Origin: Emcibacteraceae bacterium
GTDB taxonomy: Bacteria > Pseudomonadota > Alphaproteobacteria > Sphingomonadales > Emcibacteraceae
Assembly: GCA_041396985.1 (NCBI GenBank)
Contig: JAWKXO010000001.1
Span: forward strand, 868,001 to 932,000
Reading direction: 5' to 3'
Length of the DNA stretch: 64,000 bases
Positions 45,942 to 55,474 of this stretch are shown here, piece by piece. Below the pieces are notes generated by a model. That model saw nothing but the letters and a program-made list of their open reading frames with translations, was not told the origin of the DNA and did not search any database. The translations under genes and the position numbers were made by a program. Positions within the stretch are counted from its first letter, which is position 1; every line of letters begins with the position of its first letter.

Positions 45942-46989
45942 TAAATTCCTCCTGAACATCACACTGCGCTTTTTCAAACTCGTTTGGCTGACCAATATCA
46001 AGCCAATACTCGTGTATAGGAAACAAGTTTACTTTCTTTCCCTCTTCAACTTTTTTCATTAAGAAAGGAGGCATATCAATTTTTACATTCTGCTCAATGT
46101 CTTTGAGCAATTCGGGCTCCAATACATATATCCCGGCGTTTATGAAATAAGTTTGTACAGGCTTCTCATCTACGCCTATAACATTGCCATCACTTTCTTG
46201 AATAACCCCATAAGGTACCTGATATTGATGTTGCCTGACACACATTGTTGCAATACCACCTTTTTCCTTATGATCTTCCAGAAGATGGTCAATATTAACT
46301 TTAGTAAGAATATCACCATTTATCATAATAATTGGCAGGTTAGGTAAATCATTCGGGAGTAATCCTAAAGCACCACCAGTACCAAGCGGCTTTGCTTCGT
46401 GAACATATGTAATAGAACATCCAAACTCTGATCCATCGCCAAAATAATTCTGAATAACTTCTGGCAAGTAATGTGTTGAAAAATAAAAATTTCGAAATCC
46501 TGCCTCTATAAAAGTTTCTAATATTGTTTCCAAAATTGGCTTACCCCCTACCTTCAGCATTGGTTTTGGACAATTGTCGGTCAAAGGTTTAAGGCGGGTT
46601 CCGAATCCACCTGCCATAATAAATATAGGATTTTCTTTAATAGTACTTTTATAATGATCTCGAAGTGAATGGAGCCCTACGAGAAAATTGTCATTATCAA
46701 CAACAGGAACTGCCAATATATTATTATTGCGCAACAATGCATCAATTTCACTAGGTGGCATAGATGAATGGGCCAGAATTGGCTTTTTATTCATAACAGT
46801 TTCAGCCGCCATCAGCAAATTGCCATATTTTAAGAGAGCACGGCGCACATCACCATCGGTTAAAGCGCCAATAAGCTTATTTTCTTCATCAACCACTAAG
46901 GCAATACGTAAAGCTTCATTATCTAAAACTGATAATATTTCTAATAATGTATTGCTTGGTTTAACAATTGTTTTTTTCCAATCATACAT
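45931..46989 (-). CDS. ptmE: CBS-domain nucleotidyltransferase, PtmE-like
   Basis: A 352-residue fusion. Residues 1-115 are a pair of CBS repeats (IALVVDEENKLIGALTDGDVRRAL and ILAVPVVDNDNFLVGL), and residues 118-350 a sugar-phosphate nucleotidyltransferase (FIMAGGFGTRLKPLTDNCPKPML). This order is that of Campylobacter PtmE, which makes GDP-glucosamine in the GDP-linked route to legionaminic acid; the CBS part may sense a nucleotide. Function is by family knowledge. It follows the acetyltransferase after 7 bases. Confidence 0.88.
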   Translation of the reverse strand: MYDWKKTIVKPSNTLLEILSVLDNEALRIALVVDEENKLIGALTDGDVRRALLKYGNLLMAAETVMNKKPILAHSSMPPSEIDALLRNNNILAVPVVDNDNFLVGLHSLRDHYKSTIKENPIFIMAGGFGTRLKPLTDNCPKPMLKVGGKPILETILETFIEAGFRNFYFSTHYLPEVIQNYFGDGSEFGCSITYVHEAKPLGTGGALGLLPNDLPNLPIIMINGDILTKVNIDHLLEDHKEKGGIATMCVRQHQYQVPYGVIQESDGNVIGVDEKPVQTYFINAGIYVLEPELLKDIEQNVKIDMPPFLMKKVEEGKKVNLFPIHEYWLDIGQPNEFEKAQCDVQEEFIGK

Positions 46990-46996
46990 TTCCTAT

Positions 46997-47638
46997 TTAT
47001 CCTTTATAAGTTGACTCAGAACTTAAGTCAGAACGAACCAGAACACCTGCACCTACTGTTACATTATGGCCTATATTTATTCCTTGAATAATTGTGGCGC
47101 CAGCCCCAATAAAGCAATTTTCACCAATTTTAACATCACCACAAATTGTAGCTCCAGGAGCTATATGGCAAAAATCACCAATGGTTACATCATGGTCAAT
47201 ACTTGCGCCAGTATTAACAATCACATTTTTGCCAATTTTACATCCCGTCTGAATTATAGCCCCCGCTATTAACTGACACCCCTCACCCAATAATATATAA
47301 GATCCTAATGTTACAGATGGATGTATTACTGTTTTTATTTTAAAACCTTTATAACTAATTTTTTCAAAAATCGCTTTTCGCCAGTTTTTCTTAGGTAAGA
47401 AACCAACACCTATAGTCACTTCTATTTCATCGGTAGCAAAATCATCTAAAATATCATCTGTGCCCAATACGTTGAAATCATCAAAAATATTAGTACCGGA
47501 TTTTATTTCCAAGTCTGTGAAGCCCAATATATTTCCGCCGCTCGCTTTTATAGTATCAGCCAACATACGGGCATGACCACCAGCGCCAATAATTATTGTA
47601 GGTAAATTTTGGTTCAATTTATTACTCAATAAAGTCAT
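46997..47638 (-). CDS. NeuD/PglD-like sugar acetyltransferase
   Basis: A protein of about 213 residues with an N-terminal Rossmann-like part (TIIIGAGGHARMLADTIKASG) and a left-handed beta-helix of hexapeptide repeats from about residue 105 (SYILLGEGCQLIAGAIIQTGCKIG and onward, with NTGASIDHDVTIGDFCHIAPGA carrying the catalytic His region). In this operon it may be the LegH-type N-acetyltransferase of the 4-amino sugar, or a NeuD-type partner. Start either ATG at 47638 or TTG at 47629, the latter with AAGGA 8 bases away. It overlaps legI. Confidence 0.85.
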   Translation of the reverse strand: MTLLSNKLNQNLPTIIIGAGGHARMLADTIKASGGNILGFTDLEIKSGTNIFDDFNVLGTDDILDDFATDEIEVTIGVGFLPKKNWRKAIFEKISYKGFKIKTVIHPSVTLGSYILLGEGCQLIAGAIIQTGCKIGKNVIVNTGASIDHDVTIGDFCHIAPGATICGDVKIGENCFIGAGATIIQGINIGHNVTVGAGVLVRSDLSSESTYKG

Positions 47639-48695
47639 CCTTAGCATAATTTTTATGAGCAATTGAGTTATTTAATGACCACCATTCCATAGGACTTATT
47701 CCCAAACCAGGCCTTTTTATAGTCATATTCTCCAGATTTAAGGTTTCTCCAACTTTAATTGGTTTTGCAGCAAGTATACTTTTCCGAGCAACTTTTTTGG
47801 TGTCCATTTCATTTATATCCGGCAGTTTTCTTCCATCTCCCAGCATCTTGCTAACTTCACGGATAGCCTTCACCATTTCACTTAACTCATTTGGATCTAA
47901 TGATGCTTTATGGTCCGGTCCCCTCATATTTTTATCAAGGGTAAAATGTTTTTCAATAATGCTGGCGCCTTTTGCAACGGCAGCAATTGAAGCTGTTATC
48001 CCGAGAGTATGGTCAGAATAACCAGTATTTAAATTAAAGGCATTTTTCAATGTATCCATTGCATTTAAATTTACACTTTCCGCTGGTGCCGGATACGAAG
48101 AGGTGCAATGCAATAGGGAAACATTTTCGCCAATAGATTTTCTACCTTCCGGGGAAATAAGCACTTTATAACAATCTTCCAATGATGAAATTTTCGTTTC
48201 AGGAATGCAGTACCCATGGGCAATTACCGCCAAAGCATCTTCAATTTCGCCTAATGTTGCCATTCCGGTCGATAAAATAAGTTTGGCATTTGTTTTGGCG
48301 TGATCATGAATAAATGGCCCATTTGTTATTTCACCAGACGGTATTTTTAATGTCTTTAGCCCAATATTATTAACTAAAAAATCCAGGCTCTCTTTGTCAA
48401 AAGCTGTTGATAAAAACTGAATGTTATTTTTCCTGCATACATTGATAATCTCATGATGCATATTTTCGTCAAGCTCTAGCTTTTTAAGCATTTCAAACTG
48501 AGTTTCATCAGAGCCACTTGTATCTTTTTGATAGTTTGCTTTTTCAGCAGATTTTGTGACAAGATTTTCAGCTTTAAAAGTCTGGAATTTCACTATATCT
48601 GCACCCGCCTCGGCAGCCGCTTCAATCAGTTCTTTTGCAAGTTCTAAATCACCATTGTGATTAACACCTGCCTCGGCAATTATTTTTACTTGCAT
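47622..48695 (-). CDS. legI: Nonulosonic acid synthase (legionaminate/neuraminate synthase)
   Basis: A 357-residue NeuB-family enzyme that condenses a 6-carbon N-acetyl sugar with phosphoenolpyruvate. The TIM barrel starts IIAEAGVNHNGDLELAKEL and has DIVKFQTFKAENLVT, LKIPSGEITNGPFI and TGYSDHTLGI; the C-terminal SAF antifreeze-like domain begins near KSILAAKPIKVGE. The choice of legionaminic over neuraminic acid follows from the flanking legB and legC. It overlaps the start of the acetyltransferase and the end of legG. Confidence 0.93.
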   Translation of the reverse strand: MQVKIIAEAGVNHNGDLELAKELIEAAAEAGADIVKFQTFKAENLVTKSAEKANYQKDTSGSDETQFEMLKKLELDENMHHEIINVCRKNNIQFLSTAFDKESLDFLVNNIGLKTLKIPSGEITNGPFIHDHAKTNAKLILSTGMATLGEIEDALAVIAHGYCIPETKISSLEDCYKVLISPEGRKSIGENVSLLHCTSSYPAPAESVNLNAMDTLKNAFNLNTGYSDHTLGITASIAAVAKGASIIEKHFTLDKNMRGPDHKASLDPNELSEMVKAIREVSKMLGDGRKLPDINEMDTKKVARKSILAAKPIKVGETLNLENMTIKRPGLGISPMEWWSLNNSIAHKNYAKDDFIE

Positions 48696-49882
48696 TTATT
48701 TTCCAAATCAAGTTCATCAAAATCAATATTAAAAAATGCTTTTCGATTAATTCTATTTATTTCCGTATTAAGTATATAATTGAAAATCCTGGATGATGTA
48801 TTTTCCTGCTTATATGGATTTTTAACTTGTCCTGCTATAGCCTTAAATTTACTGGAAAGTGCAATATTGCAGGCTCTGATGATACTTTTATGATTATCGT
48901 CGCAATGTATCACACTTTCCGCATAAATTCTCCCCTTTTGACGATCACCAATATTTATGGTTGGAATTCCAAACGACGGTACCTCAATAATTCCGCTAGA
49001 CGAATTTCCAAGGACAAATTCTGCATTCTTAATTGCACTTAAGTAGCGCAATTGCCCTAAAGAATTTACCAAAATTATATTTTCATTATCCCTGCTGAAT
49101 TCTTTTAACTTATCAATAATTTGTCGCCCATATGTATCTGCATTAGGATAAGTAATAATAAATTGCATCTCAGAAAATTCTTTGAGAGCTTTCATTAATT
49201 CATCTATTGCCTCTAGATTTGACCTGTACGGTAGTGTTACGGGATGATATGTGACAACGGCGTATGGCTTGCTTAATTCACACTTCATTGATTTAGAGAG
49301 CTCATTTACACTTAATAACTCGAGTTTATCAATGTTGTCCAAGCCAGGAGCACCAACATTAAAAACCCTCTCCGGCTCTTCACCTAGCTGAATAATTCTT
49401 TTTCTGTATTCTTCAGTCGATGCAAAATGCAAATAAGACATTTTGGTGATTGAATGTCGAATTGAATCGTCAATGGCACCTTCTGTTACCTCTCCACCAT
49501 GAATATGGGCAACCGGGATACCCGCAATTAAGGCAGCGGATGCAGCCGCGAGCATTTCATACCTATCCCCCAACAAAATAATTATATCCGGTTTTAGCTC
49601 ATCAAATGCATCTGAAAAACCAAGCAACGCGAGTCCCATAGACTTTGTAACAGAAACTGTGCTATCATTTGCTAGCAACATTTCAATTTTCTTATTAACG
49701 TAAAAACCATCTTCAATTATATGATTTATGGTAAATCCAAATTCTTCAACAAGATGTGTTCCTGTCACGACTAACTGAAGCGAGGTTTCTTTACAATCGT
49801 TAATAAGACTCACCAAATTTCGTAGAAGCCCATATTCAGCCCTTGTACCTGTAACTACGCATATTTTCCTTGTGAAATCCAT
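48686..49882 (-). CDS. legG: Hydrolysing NDP-sugar 2-epimerase (LegG/NeuC-like)
   Basis: A 398-residue GT-B-fold epimerase that removes the nucleotide while inverting C2. It begins KICVVTGTRAEYGLLRNL, has ILLGDRYEMLAAASAALIAGIPVAHIHGGE and the C-terminal VLGNSSSGIIEVPSFGIPTINIGDRQKGR, all NeuC/LegG hallmarks. In the legionaminic route it yields the 2,4-diacetamido-trideoxy-mannose used by legI. It starts 2 bases after legC and overlaps legI by 10 bases. Confidence 0.93.
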   Translation of the reverse strand: MDFTRKICVVTGTRAEYGLLRNLVSLINDCKETSLQLVVTGTHLVEEFGFTINHIIEDGFYVNKKIEMLLANDSTVSVTKSMGLALLGFSDAFDELKPDIIILLGDRYEMLAAASAALIAGIPVAHIHGGEVTEGAIDDSIRHSITKMSYLHFASTEEYRKRIIQLGEEPERVFNVGAPGLDNIDKLELLSVNELSKSMKCELSKPYAVVTYHPVTLPYRSNLEAIDELMKALKEFSEMQFIITYPNADTYGRQIIDKLKEFSRDNENIILVNSLGQLRYLSAIKNAEFVLGNSSSGIIEVPSFGIPTINIGDRQKGRIYAESVIHCDDNHKSIIRACNIALSSKFKAIAGQVKNPYKQENTSSRIFNYILNTEINRINRKAFFNIDFDELDLENKCK

Positions 49883-49884
49883 AA

Positions 49885-51024
49885 CTACAATCTCGCGCTG
49901 CTTGGAAGATTGACTATACGGTCTTCAAGCCATTTTGAATTTTCAAGTAAGTCAGATTGACAACCCTTAAACATTGGAAGTTTGTTAATTAAAGTCCAGA
50001 CTGGCCGTACCATAACATTTTTTGAATTAACAAAGTTTAAAAATTCATCTCTTGCCGGTCTATCCTTAAGCAATATAGCATTTAGCCAGAAATTTCCTTC
50101 TGAATCTTTTATCTCATCAATAAATTGCTCTTCTCTAGTCTTAAAAAAATCCTTGTATTTTTGAGCAATTTGTCTTTTGGATTTTAAAAAAACATCAATC
50201 TGTTCAAGTTGAGCACATCCAAGGGCTGCATTTATATTTGGCAACCTGTAATTATAGCCAACTTCATCGTGAAAAAACTCATATGGATGAGGCTTCTTTG
50301 CTGTTGTCGTTAAGTATTTAGCCTTTGCTGCTATATTTTGATCCTTAGCAACGACCATCCCTCCACCACCCGTTGTGATAATTTTATTCCCATTAAAGCT
50401 GAATGCGGCAATATCACCGAAAGTCCCCAATGCTTTCCCTTTGTAGCGACTGCCAATAGCTTCAGCTGCATCTTCGACTAATAAAATGTTCCATTCTTTA
50501 CAAATTGAAGCAATTTCATCAATTCGGCACGCATGACCAAAACTATGCATTGGAACGACAGCTTTTATTATCCTTCCTGTTGACTTATTAAGGCAGCCTT
50601 CTTTTGTTAATTTGGCATTTTTCTCAAGAAAATTTCTTAGAGCAACGGGCGACATGCCCATTGTGTCTTTATCCACATCCACAAACACAGGATACGCTTT
50701 TTGATATGTTATGGCGTTACAGGTGGCAATAAATGTAAGAGACTGTGTAATTACCTCGTCATTCTGAGATACCCCAGCAAGGATCAGGGACATATGAAGT
50801 GCGGCAGTTCCATTAACGCAGGCAACTGACTTTTCAACACCAATATATTTTGAAAAATCCTGTTCGAATTGGTCAACAAAGCGCCCTACACTTGAGACAA
50901 ATGTACTGTCTATTGTCTCAGCAACGTATTTTTTCTCATTACCATTAAATCGTGGCTCGTGCAGCGCTATAAAATCATCTGTTTCATATAGTTCACGAAT
51001 GTAATCTACGACTTCGTTATACAT
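49885..51024 (-). CDS. legC: LegC-type sugar-nucleotide aminotransferase
   Basis: A 379-residue DegT/DnrJ/EryC1-family PLP aminotransferase. It begins IRELYETDDFIALHEPRFNGNEK and has ACVNGTAALHMSLILAGV, LLVEDAAEAIGSRYKGKALG and the PLP-Lys region FSFNGNKIITTGGGGMVV. LegC adds the C4 amino group to the 4-keto sugar made by legB. It overlaps legB by 8 bases. Confidence 0.92.
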   Translation of the reverse strand: MYNEVVDYIRELYETDDFIALHEPRFNGNEKKYVAETIDSTFVSSVGRFVDQFEQDFSKYIGVEKSVACVNGTAALHMSLILAGVSQNDEVITQSLTFIATCNAITYQKAYPVFVDVDKDTMGMSPVALRNFLEKNAKLTKEGCLNKSTGRIIKAVVPMHSFGHACRIDEIASICKEWNILLVEDAAEAIGSRYKGKALGTFGDIAAFSFNGNKIITTGGGGMVVAKDQNIAAKAKYLTTTAKKPHPYEFFHDEVGYNYRLPNINAALGCAQLEQIDVFLKSKRQIAQKYKDFFKTREEQFIDEIKDSEGNFWLNAILLKDRPARDEFLNFVNSKNVMVRPVWTLINKLPMFKGCQSDLLENSKWLEDRIVNLPSSARL

Positions 51025-52009
51025 TATAAATTCCGGATTTATACTTTCTCAGATTCTCAGGATTTTGGAACCAATTTACTGTTTCTTGCAATCCTTCTCT
51101 AATAGAATATTCCGGCTTAAAGCCTGTAAGTTCGTTAATTTTTGTATTATCACACCATAATCTGAAAACTTCTGATTTTTCGGGTCTTATACGTTGTTTA
51201 TCCGTAACAAATTTTACATCACTCCCCATAATTTCTTTTATCAAATTGAGTGTATCACCAACAGATATTTCAAAATTTGACCCTATATTGACAGTTTCCC
51301 CTATTGATTTTTCGCATTTCGCCAAGTCAATAAATCCTCTACATGTATCAACAACATAATTAAAATCTCGCGTCGGGCTGACATCTCCCAGCTTGATTTC
51401 TTTTGCACCGTCTGCAATTTGCGAAATAATTGTCGGGATTACGGCACGGGCTGACTGCCGAGGTCCATATGTATTAAAGGGTCTGGCAATTGTTAGAGGT
51501 AAATCAAATGCATTAAAATAACTCATCGCCATTGCATCCGCTCCTATTTTTGATGCACTATATGGGGATTGTGGTTGCAAAGGATGCTTTTCATCAATTG
51601 GAACATACTGTGCAGTGCCATAAACCTCACTTGTGGAAGTATGAATAATTCTCGAAACCCCATTATCCAGAGCCGCCTGGCAGATATTTAAAGTTCCATT
51701 CACATTGGTATCTACATAACTATCCGGCGCAATATAAGAATATGGAATAGCAATTAACGCTGCCAAATGAAAAATAACTTCAATATCCTTAGAAATATGA
51801 CGACAGAAATGAGGGTCACGAACATCGCCACTCACAATTTCTATCTGATTTAAACAATCGATGTCTTCCAACCATCCCCAATAATTAAAAGAGTTATATA
51901 ATGATAATGCTTTAACCGAATACCCTTCTTTTACCAATGCTTCGACAAGGTGCGAACCAATAAATCCATCTGCGCCTGTTACCAGTACTCTTTTCTTTTT
52001 TAAATTCAT
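51017..52009 (-). CDS. legB: LegB-type sugar-nucleotide 4,6-dehydratase
   Basis: A 330-residue extended SDR. NAD motif TGADGFIGSHL (11-21), then IFHLAALIAIPYSY, the catalytic STSEVYGTA and SPYSASKIGAD with Tyr and Lys, and RPFNTYGPRQSARA. It makes the 4-keto-6-deoxy intermediate from a GDP- or UDP-linked N-acetylglucosamine. First of the nine-gene nonulosonate operon and 26 bases after the wzi-like gene. Confidence 0.93.
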   Translation of the reverse strand: MNLKKKRVLVTGADGFIGSHLVEALVKEGYSVKALSLYNSFNYWGWLEDIDCLNQIEIVSGDVRDPHFCRHISKDIEVIFHLAALIAIPYSYIAPDSYVDTNVNGTLNICQAALDNGVSRIIHTSTSEVYGTAQYVPIDEKHPLQPQSPYSASKIGADAMAMSYFNAFDLPLTIARPFNTYGPRQSARAVIPTIISQIADGAKEIKLGDVSPTRDFNYVVDTCRGFIDLAKCEKSIGETVNIGSNFEISVGDTLNLIKEIMGSDVKFVTDKQRIRPEKSEVFRLWCDNTKINELTGFKPEYSIREGLQETVNWFQNPENLRKYKSGIYNV

Positions 52010-52035
52010 TTATTAATCTACCATTCTTTAATCTT

Positions 52036-53499
52036 TTATAAATTTACTCTCCAAATTATCCCGCCGGTAACATTTGGAAGAACACCCTGCGTTAAAGTAA
52101 AAATCTCAGACTGAATATTTAAGTTAGCCTCTATTATACCAATCCCAATTTTCTTGGACGCTTTTAATTCAAAGTCACTATATTTTTGCCGGCCGAAACT
52201 TAATTGACTTCTTGTTGTATTATCCCAGTTTAATGAGCCGGTTCTTAAAATAATACTATACATATCACCTTCAGCGCGAGAATAACTTATCATTAAGCTA
52301 GCCAGCCTACTATCGGTATCCAAACTATGCCCAAGGCTTCTGCCGTCATATCGATGGCCCGTTCCATATATAGAATGATTATACATAGTGCCAGGATATC
52401 GCTTCCCAAAAAACCACGCCTGAACATCACCTGAGTCACTTAATTCCGCGTTTATAGATAAACTGTCACCATTTTCTCCAATCGGCATGGTTAATGTACC
52501 ACCAACCAGCCTTGAATATTGAAATGGTAAAATTACGTTCTGGTCTTCTGCTGTTCCTTCAGCATATATCTTTAGACTTTTATCACCAAAATTCGTAGAA
52601 TAAGAAAGATCAATGCTCGCCAGTTGGTTTCCAGGTTCGTTCCTCGTTCCTGTATTATCCAGATCTCCTACAGCAATGAGGGCTTTTGTCCATGTACTAA
52701 ATCCGCAGGGACGATCCAGTCCACAGAGCTGCATAGTCCTTGAAAGCCCCACTTCAAAATTCTTTATCGGTTCAAAACCAAGGCGCATTCCTGCCATTAA
52801 TGCATCCGGTATTACCCGGTCATCCCCCATGTTGGCAACAAACATATCCCAGGTCCATGGCCCCATCCAGCTGAGCCATTTTGTTTTAAAGGCTTTTGGA
52901 TTATTTCGCCGAAGCCCCACTGACATCATCGGCCTGGCATTTGAGCTTAATAATAATGTATTTTCCTGTCCCGGTCCCCACCAACGGTCAATAGCTCCAG
53001 CATAAAGTGACCAATTTCCCAAATGGGTGGCAATATAAGAATTATCAAAATTAACATGATGGTTGGATACATTATCCCTGTAATTCACAGTTACGTTGGC
53101 TTCAATTTTTTCTTCTGTAAAACCAGCTGAAACAGAAAAATCAGCATCTGATATTGGCGTATCACCAAATCCTCTTACGAGGTCAGGTTCATTTGTATAT
53201 CGTGCAACAATTGACCCACGAAACCCTTTATTGGGTATTTTTCTTTTAACCCGTTCGATAGCACTCATAACATGAGCTGGAAACGAACTTCCTTCAACAA
53301 TATTAATATTTTCCGTGATCTGTTTCCAACTGATGGGCCAGCTATTTAATGGTCCAGAAATAATATCGTATGATTTAAGTAGTTCTATGTCCCTGCGTAA
53401 ACTTGCATCATTTGGCGCGGCCCATTGTTGAGCCATTGCAGTAGAATTTAGAGCAATTAATCCAACGAAGAAAATAGCAACATTATTTTTCATAAACAT
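52036..53499 (-). CDS. Wzi-like outer-membrane capsule-assembly protein
   Basis: A 487-residue exported protein with a signal peptide (cut likely after MAQ, near residue 24) and a beta-barrel-like body of alternating residues ending in the aromatic-type C-terminus GGIIWRVNL expected of outer-membrane proteins. Stretches such as LRRDIELLKSYDIISGPLNSWPISW, AGAIDRWWGPGQENTLLLSSNARPM and GRSLGHSLDTDSR match Wzi-family proteins, which anchor capsule at the surface. First gene of the polysaccharide locus, supporting a capsule. Confidence 0.88.
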   Translation of the reverse strand: MFMKNNVAIFFVGLIALNSTAMAQQWAAPNDASLRRDIELLKSYDIISGPLNSWPISWKQITENINIVEGSSFPAHVMSAIERVKRKIPNKGFRGSIVARYTNEPDLVRGFGDTPISDADFSVSAGFTEEKIEANVTVNYRDNVSNHHVNFDNSYIATHLGNWSLYAGAIDRWWGPGQENTLLLSSNARPMMSVGLRRNNPKAFKTKWLSWMGPWTWDMFVANMGDDRVIPDALMAGMRLGFEPIKNFEVGLSRTMQLCGLDRPCGFSTWTKALIAVGDLDNTGTRNEPGNQLASIDLSYSTNFGDKSLKIYAEGTAEDQNVILPFQYSRLVGGTLTMPIGENGDSLSINAELSDSGDVQAWFFGKRYPGTMYNHSIYGTGHRYDGRSLGHSLDTDSRLASLMISYSRAEGDMYSIILRTGSLNWDNTTRSQLSFGRQKYSDFELKASKKIGIGIIEANLNIQSEIFTLTQGVLPNVTGGIIWRVNL

Positions 53500-53554
53500 A
53501 TTATCCGTTATAAATTAATATGTTAATATAGTTAAAACCCTGTTTTGTATAGAG

Positions 53555-53583
53555 TTAATATGATTGGATTCTAAAACAATCAA
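53555..53583 (-). promoter_or_regulatory. Possible sigma-70-type promoter for the polysaccharide locus
   Basis: Upstream of the wzi-like gene the reverse strand has TTGATT (53578-53583), a 17-base spacer and TATTAA (53555-53560). Both boxes match the consensus in four of six positions, with ideal spacing, in an AT-rich gap of 97 bases. It is a candidate only. Confidence 0.35.
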
Positions 53584-53596
53584 CTCAATCCCTACT

Positions 53597-55474
53597 TTAA
53601 TACCCCAACTTTTTCACAACAATATCTGCGGCCTCGTCTGCTGAAAACTCCACTGTATTGACATGAATCTCAGCGGCATCCGGCTCCTCATATGGGCTAT
53701 CAATTCCGGTAAAGTTTTTAAGCTCCCCTGCCCGCGCTTTTTTATAAAGCCCTTTTACATCACGCTGCTCACAAACTTCAAGCGGTGTATCAACAAAAAT
53801 TTCAATAAATTCGCCTGTCCCGACCATTTCACGGACCATTCGCCTCTCTGCCCGAAAAGGCGAAATAAAGGCGGTCAGAACAATCAGCCCCGCATCAACC
53901 ATCAAATGGGCTACCTCTCCGATCCGGCGGATATTTTCCACCCGGTCCGCGTCTGTAAAGCCGAGGTCCTTGTTAAGGCCGTGCCTGATATTATCCCCAT
54001 CCAGCAGATAAGTATGTTTACCCATAGCGTGGAGTTTCTTTTCAACCAGATTGGCAATTGTAGATTTTCCTGACCCTGAAAGTCCGGTGAACCAGAGCAG
54101 TTTAGGGCTTTGGTGTTTTTGTTTTGCCCGGCTTTCCTTACCCACATCGACCGCCTGCCAGTGTACGTTGCTGGCCCGGCGAAGTCCAAACTTGATCATG
54201 CCGCAGCCAATTGTCGCATTGGTAAATTTGTCAATTATGATAAAACTGCCCAGAGTTTTATTGTCTACATACGCTTCAAAGACGATTTTCTGACCAAGCT
54301 TGATATTAACAAGGCCCACTTCATTCAGTGCCAGAGTTTTTGCGCTTTCTTGTTCAAGTGAATTGACATTAACCCTGTGCCGCAAATCTGTGATTACACC
54401 GTCCAGAGTTCTGTTATTGGTTTTAATCAGATAAGGCCGCCCGGGCAGCATTTCATCTTCGTGCATCCATATTATATATGCCTGAATCTGATCTGTTATT
54501 TCTGGCCTATTGCTTGATTGCGAGATAACATCTCCCCGTGAAATATCAAGTTCACGATCCAGGCAGATGGTTACTGCTTCTCCGAACTCGGCATTTCTCA
54601 CATTACCATCGGCAGATATGATAGAGTTTACATAGGCCGTTTTTGCACCTGGGAGCACCACAATCTCATCACCTTCGGCAATAGAGCCTGAAGCAATAGT
54701 GCCGCTAAAGCCCCTGAAATCAAGGTTCGGACGATTAACCCATTGCACCGGAAGACAAAATGGTTTTTCAGCTTCTTTTGCATCAATCTGCACGCTTTCC
54801 AGTTGATCCATTAAACTGGGACCTTGGAACCATGGTGTATTTTCCGAAATGTTTAAAATATTATCCCCTTTAAGGGCAGATAACGGTATGGAAACGATTT
54901 CTTCAAAACCAAGACCTTTCGCAAATAGTCTATATTCTTCACCAATTTTTTTGAAAACTTCCTGATCAAAACTCATCAGATCCATTTTATTAATGGCCAG
55001 GACCACATGCTTAATCCCAAGAAGACTGACAATGAAACTGTGGCGTTTTGTCTGGGTCAGTATACCTTTACGGGCATCAATCATAATTATAGCAAGGTCG
55101 GCTGTTGAGGCGCCCGTTGCCATATTTCGGGTATATTGTTCATGGCCCGGAGTATCGGCAACAATGAACTTTCGCTTGTCTGTCGTGAAAAAGCGGTAAG
55201 CAACATCAATCGTAATCCCCTGCTCCCGCTCTGCCGCCAGCCCGTCTACCAGTAAAGCAAAGTCAATATCCTGACCTTGTGTTCCTTGCTTTTTGCTGTC
55301 CTTTTCAAGAGCGGCAAGCTGATCTTCAAAAATGAGTTTGCTGTCATATAAAAGGCGCCCGATCAGGGTTGATTTACCGTCATCAACTGAACCGCAGGTA
55401 ATAAAGCGTAAGTAAGATTTTTGCTCCTGCTCATTGAGATAATCCGAAATATCCGTAATAGAAAGACTGGTCAT
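53597..55474 (-). CDS. cysNC: Bifunctional sulfate adenylyltransferase large subunit/APS kinase
   Basis: A 625-residue fusion. Residues 1-440 are CysN, an EF-Tu-like GTPase (GSVDDGKSTLIGRLLYD, DTPGHEQYTRNMATGAS, NKMDL) that powers sulfate activation. From about 450 is CysC, APS kinase (FTGLSGSGKSTIANLVEKK, then ISPFRAERRMVRE), which makes PAPS. With CysD it converts sulfate and ATP to APS and PAPS for assimilation or sulfation. Coupled to cysD (stop and start share base 55474). Confidence 0.97.
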   Translation of the reverse strand: MTSLSITDISDYLNEQEQKSYLRFITCGSVDDGKSTLIGRLLYDSKLIFEDQLAALEKDSKKQGTQGQDIDFALLVDGLAAEREQGITIDVAYRFFTTDKRKFIVADTPGHEQYTRNMATGASTADLAIIMIDARKGILTQTKRHSFIVSLLGIKHVVLAINKMDLMSFDQEVFKKIGEEYRLFAKGLGFEEIVSIPLSALKGDNILNISENTPWFQGPSLMDQLESVQIDAKEAEKPFCLPVQWVNRPNLDFRGFSGTIASGSIAEGDEIVVLPGAKTAYVNSIISADGNVRNAEFGEAVTICLDRELDISRGDVISQSSNRPEITDQIQAYIIWMHEDEMLPGRPYLIKTNNRTLDGVITDLRHRVNVNSLEQESAKTLALNEVGLVNIKLGQKIVFEAYVDNKTLGSFIIIDKFTNATIGCGMIKFGLRRASNVHWQAVDVGKESRAKQKHQSPKLLWFTGLSGSGKSTIANLVEKKLHAMGKHTYLLDGDNIRHGLNKDLGFTDADRVENIRRIGEVAHLMVDAGLIVLTAFISPFRAERRMVREMVGTGEFIEIFVDTPLEVCEQRDVKGLYKKARAGELKNFTGIDSPYEEPDAAEIHVNTVEFSADEAADIVVKKLGY

